Source of the DNA: Rostrohypoxylon terebratum
Taxonomy: Eukaryota; Ascomycota; Sordariomycetes; Xylariales; Hypoxylaceae
Assembly: GCA_022497145.1 (NCBI GenBank)
Contig: MU385855.1
Coordinates: forward strand, 1,116,001 to 1,180,000
Length of the DNA stretch: 64,000 nt
Direction: 5' to 3'
Made by a program: the position numbers and the translations under genes. Of this stretch, positions 46,722-58,230 are shown piece by piece; the stretch's first letter is position 1, and each line of letters begins with the position of its first letter. Below the pieces are notes generated by a model. It saw only the letters and a program-made list of their open reading frames with translations, had not been told where the DNA came from and ran no database searches.

Positions 46722-46728
46722 TGAGTCA
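46722..46728. promoter_or_regulatory. SER1: TGAGTCA, candidate CPC1/Gcn4 site of SER1
   Basis: Exact palindromic site of the general amino-acid control bZIP activator, 131 bp upstream of the SER1 ATG, a typical promoter position. Serine biosynthetic genes are known targets in yeast. Sequence match only. Confidence 0.5.
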
Positions 46729-48381
46729 TCTAATCGAAACCGCTGGATGTTGAATGGTCAGAACGTTGATTGCGGTTAGCAAGTGAAAACAGGTGACAGC
46801 TTAAATCATTCGGTTCTTCTTAATCCCGACGTCGGAAGCAATCAGATAAAATAGAAGAAATCGCGCTTGCTCCCTGTACTGAGTTACTAACCCTTAGTCT
46901 GGCAAAATCCAATATTACGGACCGGACTAAATAATAGTTGGAACTTTAATATATTCAACTCCGACCCGTCTTGGGAAGTACAATGCATACTACTAGGTAC
47001 CTAGGTTTGTGCAGGATAACCTTACTAAATAAACGCCTATCTGCAAGATTTAATCCAGATAAACGAATGATTTGAATTGTATCTTCGCACCCCAAACCAA
47101 ACTGCTCATATTATATGGCTGGCCATGCGCCTTTCAACTTTGAGGTACCCTTTTCGTTGACCTAGGGTCCTAGGTACCTCCCGCGCAACCCGCGTGGGTA
47201 GAATGGAATAGTCTTTGTGATCTTCCCGATAGGCACCCAAAAATGGTGTCGGTCCAGGTTTCCCCAGATTTCCAAGGTTAACTAAATAAGTAAGAAAAAA
47301 AAATAAAAAAAGAGGGTACCAAAAGAAAACGGTCGAGACAGGACGTGTTACTATATTGAGTTGCTGTTGCATTGCATCTGTGAAATCCGAGATGGCTGCC
47401 GAAACCGACCTGACACTACAACCTCGGCCGTGTTGAGATCCCGCAAACCCCAACTCTAGCAAGGGCAGCACCCGAGAGGTCGACTTGTGTTGCAGCTAAT
47501 CTTCTTTGACTTATTACTCAGTTATGACAGGACATGCATGACATTATGGTACCTGACACATTGACACCTCGAGTCTGGAAACAGACGGGATTTGTCCATG
47601 CCGAGAGCTGCTCATCCTGAATCGACCTCATCGAGACTGAAAAGCACTTTTTTCATAGGCCTCCTCAGCCTCCTCACCCACCTCCTCACGCGGCTGTAGC
47701 GCGCGTGGTGGGGTCAATAATGTTCCCTGACCTCCCTTTTCGTCCTCTCGGAACCTGTCAATTGCCGGCTCGAGGCACAGGAAACCCCCATTAGGGGAGT
47801 TGGAGGCGAGGTTGACTGATCAGTACTTTAGATTGAGATAGGTAGACCAACATAGCCCATTAAACGTAAGTATAGTGTAATACAACGACATATAACCATA
47901 TAGCTATAGCTGCTTCAGATATTTTAATCTGTTGGTCGTGTTTGTCTCAATGCTTTAAAGCTTTCAATCTGGACTGTTTGTTAGCTTACTCCCTCGAAAA
48001 TTATCACGATCCGATTCTTCGTTTCATTTCATTTTTCGATTTGTCTTGTTTCGCTTCTTGTCATGTTGAACGGAAGAAAGCCCGAGCTTGATGTGAAAGA
48101 AAGGCTGACCCTTGCTTGCCTGCATCTTGGTTTCCCTTTGCGATCGATCGATTGCAGTTATGGTGATGCGGGATCATTGCTAGAATCGGATTTGTCTTTA
48201 GTGGCGTCCAGTTGTTGATTCGCCAACGTCTCGAAGCGAACCCTCACAATCAAGCGAAAGAGAAGAGAGGAAAAGGTGGAAATGTCCGAAAGGAAGACCG
48301 CCGAGTCAGGTCCAACACGACATTCACATTCCGTCCCTGCAGCATCTTTCCGTGCGTCAAGCTAAGCTACCTTTGCAATCA

Positions 48382-48434
48382 CCCATTGCCCATTGCCCAT
48401 TGCCCATTGCCCATTGCCCATTGCCCATTGCCCA
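48382..48434. repeat. (CCCATTG)7 heptamer array
   Basis: Seven perfect 7-bp copies plus CCCA, about 235 bp upstream of the SDR-like start codon. The longest perfect microsatellite seen in the window. Confidence 0.95.
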
Positions 48435-48668
48435 CGAACTATTACCTATCTTGTCTTCCTTACCTAAGCCATCTAAGCCTTCTCTTCCAAGTTCTTTCGG
48501 TTTTCCCTTTGATTGCGCGACTTTGCGCGATACGAGAATCCCAAGATCGGACAGCTTTCCTCTAGCCTCGCCTACAGCTCTGTTTTTTCTGCCCGTGTTG
48601 TGCGAGTCTCAGATGCCAATTCGCAGTTTTCTTGGCTAAATGCTGTTGTTCGACTGCAATCCCGACTA

Positions 48669-49863
48669 ATGAATCGTATTGTAGCGACGCATAATTCTCC
48701 GCGAACATGGTTCCTAACTTCTTCGCTGACCCCGCTGGCCGTCCGATTGATAAGGCAATTGCTGACGCACGGTGACTATGTCGTCGCTTGCCTGCCTCCG
48801 CACGAAATCGAGCACGACGACCGAAGCGCCGAATTTCGCGAGCTGGTCAATGAGTGCAAGAGCAATCGCAAGGATCGGGAAGGATGGAAAGATCGCATTC
48901 GGAGTATACGTTGTGATGGTCGGGTTATGGGCCAATGCAGTGCTGCTGTGGCGGAGGCCAAGCATGTGTTCGGACGTATAGATATTTTGTTGTGTTGCAC
49001 ATCTGAAGGTATGCCAACCTTTCCCCACGCATAGGTCACGAACATCCCACATTCCCACATGCACATTTCGGTGGGGTAAACCAGAAATCTAACATGATTC
49101 TCTCCAAAAAGCCGTTGTCGGGACCGTTGAAGAGTTATCCACCACGCCAGCGACACAGAACCTAGTCCGCGACCAATTCGAAACGATTTTCTTCTCGCAA
49201 GTGAACTTCATAAAAGCGTCACTCCCAACATTTCGCGCGCAACATACCGGCCATATTATAATCCTCACAAGTATCGGCGGGCATATAGGCACGCCGGGAA
49301 TGCCTATATATACAGCGGCGACGTGGGCGCTGGAGGGATTTTGCGATTCGCTGGCTTATGAAGTTGCACCCTTCAATATCAAAGTAACGATAGTGCAGCC
49401 GCATAAGGAAATACAATCATTGACCAACAAGATTGTATTCTCCCCTTCATTGCCGTATTACGACAGCGAAAATAATCCGGCACCTAGTATTAGGGATATG
49501 CTGACGAACGTGTTGAATCTAAATCCTGAGACTTCTCTTGAGTCTTCAGAAACGGAGATCATTCAAAGATTCCCCAAACTTCCCCCTTCTTCGATGGACC
49601 GCCTGGTAGGTGAAACAGTGTACGCTCTTACTGCTATTGGTGGACATGAGAATCCGCCGGCGCGCCACATAGTGGGATTTGAGGGAGCCGAGGCCGTGAA
49701 GGAGAAGTTAAAAACAGTGACGGAAGAGCTAGAAGATTTTGTTGAAGCAAGTGTTGCAGTTGATATTTTCGAATCGGAGTTGAAAAACGAAGCGACGCAA
49801 AGGAGGGTCAAGGCGGAAGGGAAACTCGAAGGAACCGGAGGTCCAAGTGCCACCCCAGCATAA
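48669..49863 (+). CDS. Divergent short-chain dehydrogenase-like protein
   Basis: Two exons: 48669-49008 and 49112-49863 (intron donor GTATGC, acceptor AAAAG), giving 363 residues. The overall SDR layout is visible: an N-terminal beta-alpha start (RTWFLTSSLTPLAVRLIRQLL), a GRIDILLCC strand, HIIILTSIGGHIGTPG, a tyrosine helix and IKVTIVQPH. Key positions deviate. The nucleotide-binding TGxxxGxG is TSSLTPLA, and the catalytic YxxxK is YTAAT (Tyr180, Thr184 in place of Lys); Ser167 is kept. It is thus probably a poor or non-enzymatic SDR relative, or uses another mechanism. I recall YxAATW forms in other fungi but cannot confirm. An extra C-terminal charged helix (about 300-350) follows the domain. 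The ATG at 48669 is preferred; upstream in-frame codons to 48513 lack family resemblance. Confidence 0.8.
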
Positions 49864-50771
49864 AAAAAATAAAATAAAATAAAATAATGAGGTCGATACC
49901 AGGCTCATGTCTTGTATGAGTAAATGTCAATATGGAAACGAATACCTATGAATGATGAGAGGATATATTCTAGCGGCTAGAATTGCTTCGATAGACTGAA
50001 CTGAGAACGTTTACAGTACATGTGGCATGGTAAATGAAATTGCACGGATTCCCATCATGGCCTGACATTCTAAAATTAGGCGACTAAAATCCGAACATGT
50101 TCCAATATGTACGAAGTATTCAGAGATGATGAAAACAGCTGGATTCATTTTTCATTCTCATTGCATTAGAAATATCTAAAGCTTATTAGCATTTGAGTTG
50201 ATCATATACCTAGCACTCAGCACGGCACCTGCTCCGATCGTTAAACTTCGATTTGTTAAAGTGCTACTACGTAGGACCGTACTCTGTAGGCAGGTGCTTT
50301 CCTAGATACTTTGGTACATGCTTGCCAAACCCCCGGACGGCAGTTTCTCTTTCTGGATTACCCCTGTTTGCTAATCTGGAACCTGATTGGTCAGCTATGT
50401 TTGATGGCGCACGAGGCTCAGGAGCTTGAATCTTGCTTGGGCTTCTTTCGCATCATAATTTCATGATTCCTTTTTATGAAGAGCATTGCATTTGAACATT
50501 TCGACATATCATTTACGATCCCACATTCGAATTTATCTATCTGTGGGCCCAAATCTTAATACTGAAACGACGTTTGCGACGTACCTACAGCATAAGCTCG
50601 GCCACGGCCACGAATCAAACCAACGCTGAACGCTGAACATTGAACATTGGACATTGAACATTGAACACCGAACTGCGCGACACCGTTGATACCGAACTAC
50701 CTACCCCTCCGTTTCCCCGTAGGCATGCGGCTGCTCTGCCATGTCGGTATAAAGTCGAGGCAGATGTTAGG
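49864..50771. other. Intergenic: SDR-like 3' flank and TRS120 promoter
   Basis: An AAAAT pentamer run (49868-49886) directly follows the SDR-like stop. A degenerate 7-bp array lies near TRS120. Otherwise no gene supported. Confidence 0.45.
50624..50672. repeat. Degenerate heptamer array, consensus CATTGAA
   Basis: Seven contiguous 7-bp units: CGCTGAA twice, CATTGAA, CATTGGA, CATTGAA twice, CACCGAA. It lies 100-148 bp upstream of the TRS120 start codon. Confidence 0.8.
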
Positions 50772-53700
50772 ATGAGCCTGGACTCTATGTTACCCGTCGC
50801 CCCGGCGAGGGTGCGGGCATTAGTCTTGCCAGTCGGCCAGATCACGCGAGACAGGTTCTCCTCTTTCGTCCAGAGACTGAACGAGGAAAATGTCGTCTAC
50901 CTTGGCGACATCACTCCCGATCCGCGACCAAATCGGAGTAAGCTAATTACCTTTTAATGGCAAATAGTCATCCATGATGTATATGTATCTAAAGGACCGC
51001 ACAACTAACGAACCCCACCTCAGACATGTTCTCTCCTCTTGCTTTTCCGAATGGTGCTATGTTCTACGATCTGATCACTTATGTGCCTCCACCTTCGCAC
51101 CTCGCCTTAGCTCCCTTCGAACTATACCGTGAACCTCTAGCTCTTATTGCTATCGCCGACGGAAAGGAGTTGGAAAATGTGGCATTTAGCAAGAGACAGT
51201 CGGCCAATGGCTATGCGCCGACCATGGTTGAGAGGAATATAAGGACTCTGTATCAAGAACTTGAAAGTTTGAGAGACGCATACCCAAAGATCCTTGCCCA
51301 CGAGGTGCTAATATTCGACTATGCGCCACATATCGATAATACGATCCCTATGCCCGAGGGCATCAAAACGATACCGTCGGTGGAAAAGTCGAAGAGAACT
51401 ACGATTAAAACAATAATGTGTGATATATCCTCTCTGTTGTTAGCAGAGATGACGACCCTTGCCAAATCTTACGAGGGTAAGACAAACATAGATTCTCCGG
51501 GCCAGGCTCCCGTAAGGTCGGGGCTGAATGGGAACTCTGGTTGGGCTTCGGATGATGCGAACCCGGCGGCGCGACGAAACTCGCAGCATGCCATACCGTC
51601 CATCACGAGGTCGGCATCTAGTAGCGGCGCCGGGGATAGAAACCAAGCCCGCATGTCAATGCCCGTCCCTTTCAAGTCGCTCCCTTTTGGGTCTAACAGC
51701 TCGACCCCCTCGGCCCGGCCAACGACTCCCGTACACCGTAGTGGCCTATCGAATCCGCCAACCACATTTGATGATATCGCTGGCGCTTCTGGAAGTGCCT
51801 CCGATGCGACAAGCCCCGATCCGAAATCTCGACCAGACTCAGCCGGGGGCATAAAACCGACAACTCAAGACAAAGTTTCGGTGCAAGGCTTTGGACCCGG
51901 TGGTTTAAATGAAAGGTTTAGGAATAAAGGTCGAGGACGCGCGATTATCCTAGTTGGTTCTTTATATCTTCAGGCTGGTCGATGGACTGACGCGCTGAAA
52001 GAATTGGTAGAGGGTGCCAGCATTGCGAAGTCGATCAACGACCATCTATGGCATGGTAAAGCACTCGAATTAATCACGATTTGCTTGCTTTTACTCGGCT
52101 GGATTGGGGTCCAGTTTCAAGTCCCTACAATATGCCTACCTGCAAATGACAAGACCATCAGCAGTGGGTCCAAGGGGCCAGACGTCGAGGAGGGAGATAT
52201 TGATCAACCGAAGCATCTATGGAATCTTCAGAATATTTTACCAGATCTTCTGGAGAGAATAATAGGGCTATATTCTAGGATCTCGGGCGAACAACTTCCT
52301 CCGCTGCCCTTATCAGAATCCATTATCCGATTCTGCACTATGCTTACGGGAATTCATCTGTGTGATGGCAAGCTAGATAAGAAATTCCTGGATGGAATTG
52401 TTCTCGGCAAATTGCCAACGAAACCCCTTAACACATCACCTCGCCTAACTATCAACCCTCCTCGCGTTCAAATCGTGACTATATTATTTAAGGCTTTCCC
52501 ATCGTCTGCGCCCGAAATGCTCACAACAGTAGATCGTGCAATTATCCTAAGTGGAATTGCAGGTGTACTTGGCTCACTCGGATTTCACAGGAAAAAGGCC
52601 ATGGTTGTGCGGGAATTGGTATCGGTGTTGATTGGTGGTTTGGTTGAAGCAAGGACGCGGGGCGCCGCTGAGGTCGGTATTCATCCAGCTGCTGGCTTAG
52701 TAGCTCTTAACGCTATGAACGGCCATAGTAACGGGGCGTTAGCACTTGAACTAGGTGGAGGTGATATAGAGCATGGGATAGACTCCTTCCTCGGGTTGCT
52801 TTGCAAAACTTACGGGGTAGTCAACTTCGACGACACCGTTCGCGGACCTTCTAACGAGTCACGCCAAATAAGTGACACGGATGAAAAGGTCATCGCGAGA
52901 ATTCATAGCCAATCATCGACTCGAAGATTTGGCATGAATAATGTTAAAATCAACATTCTTCGAGCTTGCATCAACTTTTCCGAGGCATTGCCGGACTTCA
53001 ACGGAGTGCTGAAGTTCTCTAGCGATCTATTACGTACTGCCGGAAGCGGAGTTGCGCCAGGGCCACGCCGAGAGGATGCCGCTCCTATTATCACGAGAGA
53101 GGAGCAGATCAGGTTAGCAACAAATATCTCTAAAACGTCTGGCCTTTCTCAAAGGTTAGGCATGAGCCATTTGTCCGCGGAATATTGGGACGAGTTTCTT
53201 GTTCGAGGGATCACGATGGATCCTTTGCCACCTACCAGAACACCCACATCACACCCAAAATCCGTTCTACCGGGTGTTACAACTGCGCGCACCTCACAGG
53301 ATGTAAACCCTTTCATATATAACCCATTTATACGAGCCGACAAAGCGGCAGTGGACAAGACCCTTGTCGCAGGGGAAACAGCCACTTTCAGAATTACCCT
53401 CCAAAACCCCTACGAAATCGATGTGGATATCGAGAGCATTAAGCTGGATGCTGGAGGCGCCGACTTTGAATCCTCAATAACGAGCACAATAATAGGACCC
53501 TATCGCACGCAGATTTTGAAGCTTACCGGAACGCCTAAAGCTGCGGGTCACTTAAAGATCACCGGAGCTATAGTGAAAGTACGCGGATGTCGTGAAAGGA
53601 GATTTCCCATTTTCCCTCAGGCATGGGCTGCAGACACGGAAACAAAAATAAAAGGGATCGGGTTGGTGGCGCTAGAGCAAAACAAGAAATTACCTTTCCC

Positions 53701-55255
53701 GGGGCCTCAACTAACACCAGATAGCATTGGATTGAGCGTTATTTCTGCTCAGCCTCTCGTCGTCATCAAGTCCACAACCCTCTTCCAATCATCGGTGATG
53801 ATCTTAGAAGGAGAACGGCAGGTATTCTCTGTCACGCTTCAAAACCTCTCATCGACCACGCCAGCGGATTTATTACTCTTCTCTTTCCAGGACTCAACAC
53901 AAGGCCCTCTACAAACTGCCTTAACAAGTAGAGACGCAACACCTGCGGAGCTGTACGAGTACGAACTCATTCTAGCAAGGAAACAAGCCTTCCGATTGCG
54001 CAAGATCGACGATTCGAAGAGATATATAGCCCCAGGAGGCACAGCTACTTTTGATTTCGAGATTCTTGGGAAACCTGGTCTTACTAATGGCACAATTCAA
54101 GTCGATTACGCACACCTTGGTGTACCTCAATCCGAAATCAGCGACAACTTCCACACCCGCCAAGTCTGTCTCGACTTGACCATTACAGTCAATGCCAGTG
54201 TTGAGCTCTCAAGGATGGATGTCCTACCTATCAGAGGTGAAGTACCCAAGCCTATTTGGACTCGCCTAGACGCCGAGGAGCCGGAAATAGAATCTATAAT
54301 ATCTGACGAAAAGCACTGCCTGCTATTACTGGATCTCCGGAATGCATGGCCAAGTGATATGCAAGTCACCTTGGAAGCGGACAATGATATCGTGATTCAG
54401 GAGCACATCCTACCAGGGAATACGAACCGTATTGTCGTCCCAGTTCCAAGGGTGTACATAGACGACCCACATACGTCGATACCGGCATTGAACCCCTCCC
54501 GACAACGCCAATTTGTCGTTAGCAGCAGCAAAATCACGCCGGAGATCGAGCGCGGCAATCGCGAAGCATTCTGGTATCGGGAGAAGATCCTTGAAAAACT
54601 CTTGGGCTCGTGGAAGACGCTATCCGGCCCATCCAGGCAAGGCACAATCGAGCTACGCGGTCTGCGCCTGGCGCCCCGCATGATCGAGGCGATCAAGATC
54701 GACGAGGTCGGCATCGACGTGTCCATCGAAAACAAAGACGAAGGCGGAGATAGCAACAACAAAAACAACAACACCGTATACACAGACGAGTTCGCGCAAA
54801 TCAGAGTCGTCATCACGAATAGGACGGACGAGCCTATCTACCCTACGCTACGGTTAATGCCCTCGCTGTGCAACCGGCCGCAAAACGTGGCGTTGGATTT
54901 CACTCGCAAATTCGCGTGGATCGGCACCCTGCAGCAGAACTTGCCACGACTCGGACCGAAGGACGAAACGCAGGTCGTCATAGGCGCCATGGCGCTTTGT
55001 AGAGGCGAATTCGATATCTCGGCTTCGGTCGAAGAGACCAGGCTCTGGAAAGCGCCGCCGGAGAAGAATGGGGGGAGAGTTGGGGGTGGCGTTGGGAAAG
55101 AGGGTGAAGGTGGGGGTGGGGGTGGGAGCGCAGGGAAGAAGATAGGTAGGGAGAGAAGCGAGACGGAGATCATGATGGACGCTGTGCTCGGTGCTAAGGA
55201 GAGACGCATCTGGCATTCTAGATGCCCTTGTAGAGTCTTTGTGCGCGATAGGTAG
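50772..55255 (+). CDS. TRS120: TRAPPII subunit Trs120 (TRAPPC9-like)
   Basis: Specific subunit of TRAPPII, the exchange-factor complex for Ypt31/Rab11 at the late Golgi. Two exons: 50772-50937 and 51024-55255 (donor GTAAGC, acceptor CCTCAG), giving 1465 residues. The start ATG at 50772 opens MSLDSMLPVAPARVRALVLPVG, the usual Trs120 beginning; an in-frame ATG at 50661 would add 37 unrelated residues. Then come RDRFSSFVQRL and, across the splice, PNRNMFSPLAFPNG. A disordered Ser/Pro-rich insert spans about residues 195-340. The middle is helical repeats and the C-terminal half is beta-rich Ig-like domains (for example GETATFRITLQNPYEIDVDIESI). A glycine-rich stretch (about residue 1410) precedes the conserved end, RRIWHSRCPCRVFVRD. 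Convergent with the DEUBAD gene. Confidence 0.93.
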
Positions 55256-55981
55256 GTGGAAAAGAAGCAAGACAGAGGAAGAGAACATCAAAGGGGTCGA
55301 GAATAGGGAGCAGTGAGGGGGGTAGGGTTGGGGTCCGATTGGGAGGCGAGGCATAGTGAGTAAAGTGTAGGGTGTAGGGTGTAGGGTGTAGGGTGAAAGG
55401 TGGGTGGGAGGTAACACACATACATCAATGTACAAAAAACTACCTAGAAAACAGAAACTGATCTTGAGATCTTTGAAAGTTTGAAACACTCGCACACGTG
55501 TCGACTCATGCGTTGTATGTGAAATCGTGGTCGGTTTCGAAGATGTGTAACTAGGGGAAGTGCCGTGTATACCATTGTGTGAAGAGTTGTTTGTGTGCAT
55601 GATGTGCGAGGTGTGCTCATTTGTAGTGTGGTGGTATACATGAGTTAGATATCCAATGGCAAAATCTGTCACCAAGACAAGTACCTAATAATGACATACA
55701 TCCTCAGATATGATATAACCCATGACACACAATGGAGTAGTAGGTAGAGATGGGAACGGAAAATTGATCTGGCCGTTTAAGCAATCGAACCCCAGAGCCC
55801 AGCAGTACGTAGCGCTAGGATCAGATGATATGAGTCGTCTCATTCATGTAGAATTTCATGTCATCAATCAATGTCATTTCCTCGTGAGATTATCATCTCA
55901 TCTATGTATGAGATGCTCATGTCTAGGCAGGTATCTTTTTGAATCATCTTAACTATGCAGACTTTCTTTTCCTATCCGCTC
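55256..55981. other. Convergent 3' spacer after TRS120
   Basis: 726 bp with the GTGTAGG array and no supported gene. A long minus-strand open frame overlapping the TRS120 3' end (to 55675) is a shadow of the TRS120 coding frame. Confidence 0.5.
55365..55392. repeat. (GTGTAGG)4 heptamer array
   Basis: Four perfect 7-bp copies about 110 bp past the TRS120 stop. It resembles telomeric TTAGGG only loosely and is internal, so it is treated as a microsatellite. Confidence 0.85.
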
Positions 55982-57131
55982 TCATCCATTGGTCTCGATT
56001 CCCTCCATCATGTTCGAACCCTCGTCTTTGTTGCCACCTTCATCCCTGGTAAGGTCGTTCTCTCGCTGCGAGACTTGTGTTAGCTATATATCAAGTTACT
56101 AGAAGGGTCCCGTTGAGTTTCTCCCATCTTCAACAGTGCTCACCTCATTATTCCCTTCATTGCCCCGTTCCGGTAGGGGAATACCCCATTCCTCTTGAAA
56201 CCGGGTAGCGATATATTCGTTGTATTCGCCCGCCTCGCGCTTCCTGTGCGCGGCCTGAGCCTGCCGAATCCATTCCGGGTCATGCCAGCCCTTTCTGAGG
56301 TCTTCCTGGTATTGGGCGACGTCATGACGGAAGTTATCATTGTTTCTTAGTGCCAATATGTTCGGTCTCGCATTCTCGGTACCGTCGTCGATGACTTCCT
56401 CCTGGTCTGGGAATTTGTCCAGCACCGACTTTCTCTCCTCTGGGGTCAGCACGTCCCAGGCCCTGCTACTACATAACAAATCCTGCATAGTATGTTTTGG
56501 TTAACAAAGCGTTATTAAAGGGTACATAGTGTAGACGGGGAATGAATATTTGATCGATATATCGATGGATAGAAGTGTTGATGTTTGGAATACTCACTCG
56601 CAAGTTGACCCTAGCTAGGGGTGCTCGGGGGTTAGTGAGCATCTCATCGGGGTTGTCGTATTTGGACTTGCTCTTCCTAGAGCTAGTCGGCGTGTTCTGT
56701 ACGGACTTCGTCTTCTTCAAAGCCGGTCCTTGGCCGGATAGCTCATCTTCCCATTCATCGTCACCAGCATCGACCATAATAACATCTCTCTTCGTGGCCG
56801 GAGTTGAAATTACTCCAGGCCGGGAAGCAGCATCGCTATTGGCTGTAGACGGGCGGCTGCTTGCGTACGATTTGGAACGGGTGGTACAAACGGTGATCAC
56901 GTCACCGGGTTCATCTCGTGGAGAATTCTCCGTGCCCGTAGGCATGGAGACATTGGCACGGGTGGATGAAATTTCATCCTCAGAAGAATCAACTATGGCT
57001 GGTGTAGGGACGGGGCTGGGTTTCTTGGTATTCCCGGTATTCCTGGTATTCCTGGTATTCCTAGTGGACCTTCTGGTAGGCTCTCCTGGATCGGTCGCAG
57101 GTGCACCGGCGTTTTTCTTTCGTGGGGCCAT
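55982..57131 (-). CDS. Asx-homology (DEUBAD) domain protein
   Basis: Three exons: 56598-57131, 56144-56482 and 55982-56065, all phase 0, giving 318 residues. Residues 1-160 are disordered with a triple RNT repeat and basic/acidic patches, likely nuclear. From about residue 165 the sequence LTNPRAPLARVNLRDLL, WDVLTPEERKSVLDKFP and DNFRHDVAQYQEDL matches the fungal Asx-homology/DEUBAD module. In animals DEUBAD proteins activate UCH-type deubiquitinases such as BAP1; the fungal partner is not known to me. The third exon is inferred: donor GTGAGC and acceptor TCGCAG remove an in-frame stop and give ERENDLTRDEGG to NMMEGIETNG. Without it the protein would end NSTGPF. The start at 57131 (MAPRKKNAG) is favoured over 57212. 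Head-to-head with SEC22. Confidence 0.82.
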
Positions 57132-58230
57132 AATTGGACTTTGTATGACGGAATGGACGTTATGAGAGAGATGTGTTTGTTGTTTGAGTAATTTGGGTTT
57201 GGGTTTGGGCACGGAAGTAGAAGGACGACATTAGAAGACGAGCCTGGATGTCTTTGATATAGGAGGTAATAATAACCGGGAAAGTTACCTGTGGTCCTGT
57301 GGTCCTGTGTCCTGTATCCTGTCTGCTTGTGTCCTGTGTCCCGCGTCCTCACGAGGCGTTGATAATTTGGTTATCAGATTGCCGATAATTACCTGTGCCA
57401 AGTATGAAGTACAAAGAACCTTGGCAACTGTACATGAGGAGTCATTTTACACATTTTTCGTGAAATCATGTTTGTCAACTCCTAACATATAGATGGTCGA
57501 AGGCTGTGAGAGGACGACCGTCCGCAGATACCATGTACCATTGATATAAGTGAACTCGTACCTAGTACCTAGGTCCTACATGTAGTACTACAGTATAATG
57601 CCTAATAAGGAAATATCGGCAGGTCGGGGCCAGCGATAGGCGGATTGGCGCTTTCTTCTTTGTATCGATAAAGAATCCAAACTCCAGCTCAGCCAGCTCA
57701 GCCCCACATTATACCCACGACGCCAACCAATTCCCCAATCCTGTCGTTGGTAATCGTGGTAATCCCTGCAGCCCCCCCTGCCCCCCTGACGTTGCATTAC
57801 CAACTTTGGGACTTGTCAACTTCTAAAGTTTAAGCTACGAATTGTTAGTGAACTTGGTCTGTCATTTGAGGATTCGAAGCCATCAAGCATTTACATTTAC
57901 ATTTACCTACTAGGTATGCTCTAAGCTAAATACATCACCACCATTTCTCTAACAATTACCCCGGTTCATATTTCACACTCCAATATTGAAGGGGGAATAA
58001 TTCTTGAATTTAAACCAACTACAGGAGCACAGAAGCTTGGTTCATTTGTCAACCGTTACGATATACATCTGCCGACTTCTAGACACGTAAACTATTATCG
58101 TCGTCTTTATCTAGCAGACACACGATCAACTTTCTAGTGCTACCTAGGTCCTAGCACTCGATAGAATCATATACACAGCCTATACAACTTACACAACCTA
58201 CACAACCCCTTTCGAGGCAGACATATCAAG
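57132..58230. other. Divergent region, DEUBAD gene / SEC22
   Basis: 1.1 kb spacer. It holds TTTGGG hexamers (about 57187-57205), GTCCTGT-type repeats near 57290-57340, and palindromic ACCTAGGT words at 57558-57585, 57905-57917 and 58141-58154, the last about 80 bp before SEC22. No gene supported. Confidence 0.5.

Larger units (their letters stand above)
46592..48668. other. Divergent region, SER1 / SDR-like gene
   Basis: 2.1 kb without a supported gene. It has the TGAGTCA site near SER1, palindromic words at 46991-47007 and 47161-47179, and the CCCATTG array near the SDR-like gene. The open frame from 48513 runs in frame into the SDR-like start but looks like leader sequence. Confidence 0.45.

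Noticed and set aside
55365..55392. Telomere-like repeat
   Set aside because: The unit is GTGTAGG, not TTAGGG, and has only four internal copies between ordinary genes.
54854..55675. Long minus-strand open frame (273 codons) over the TRS120 3' end
   Set aside because: It is antisense to a clearly conserved coding frame and shows only low-complexity composition.
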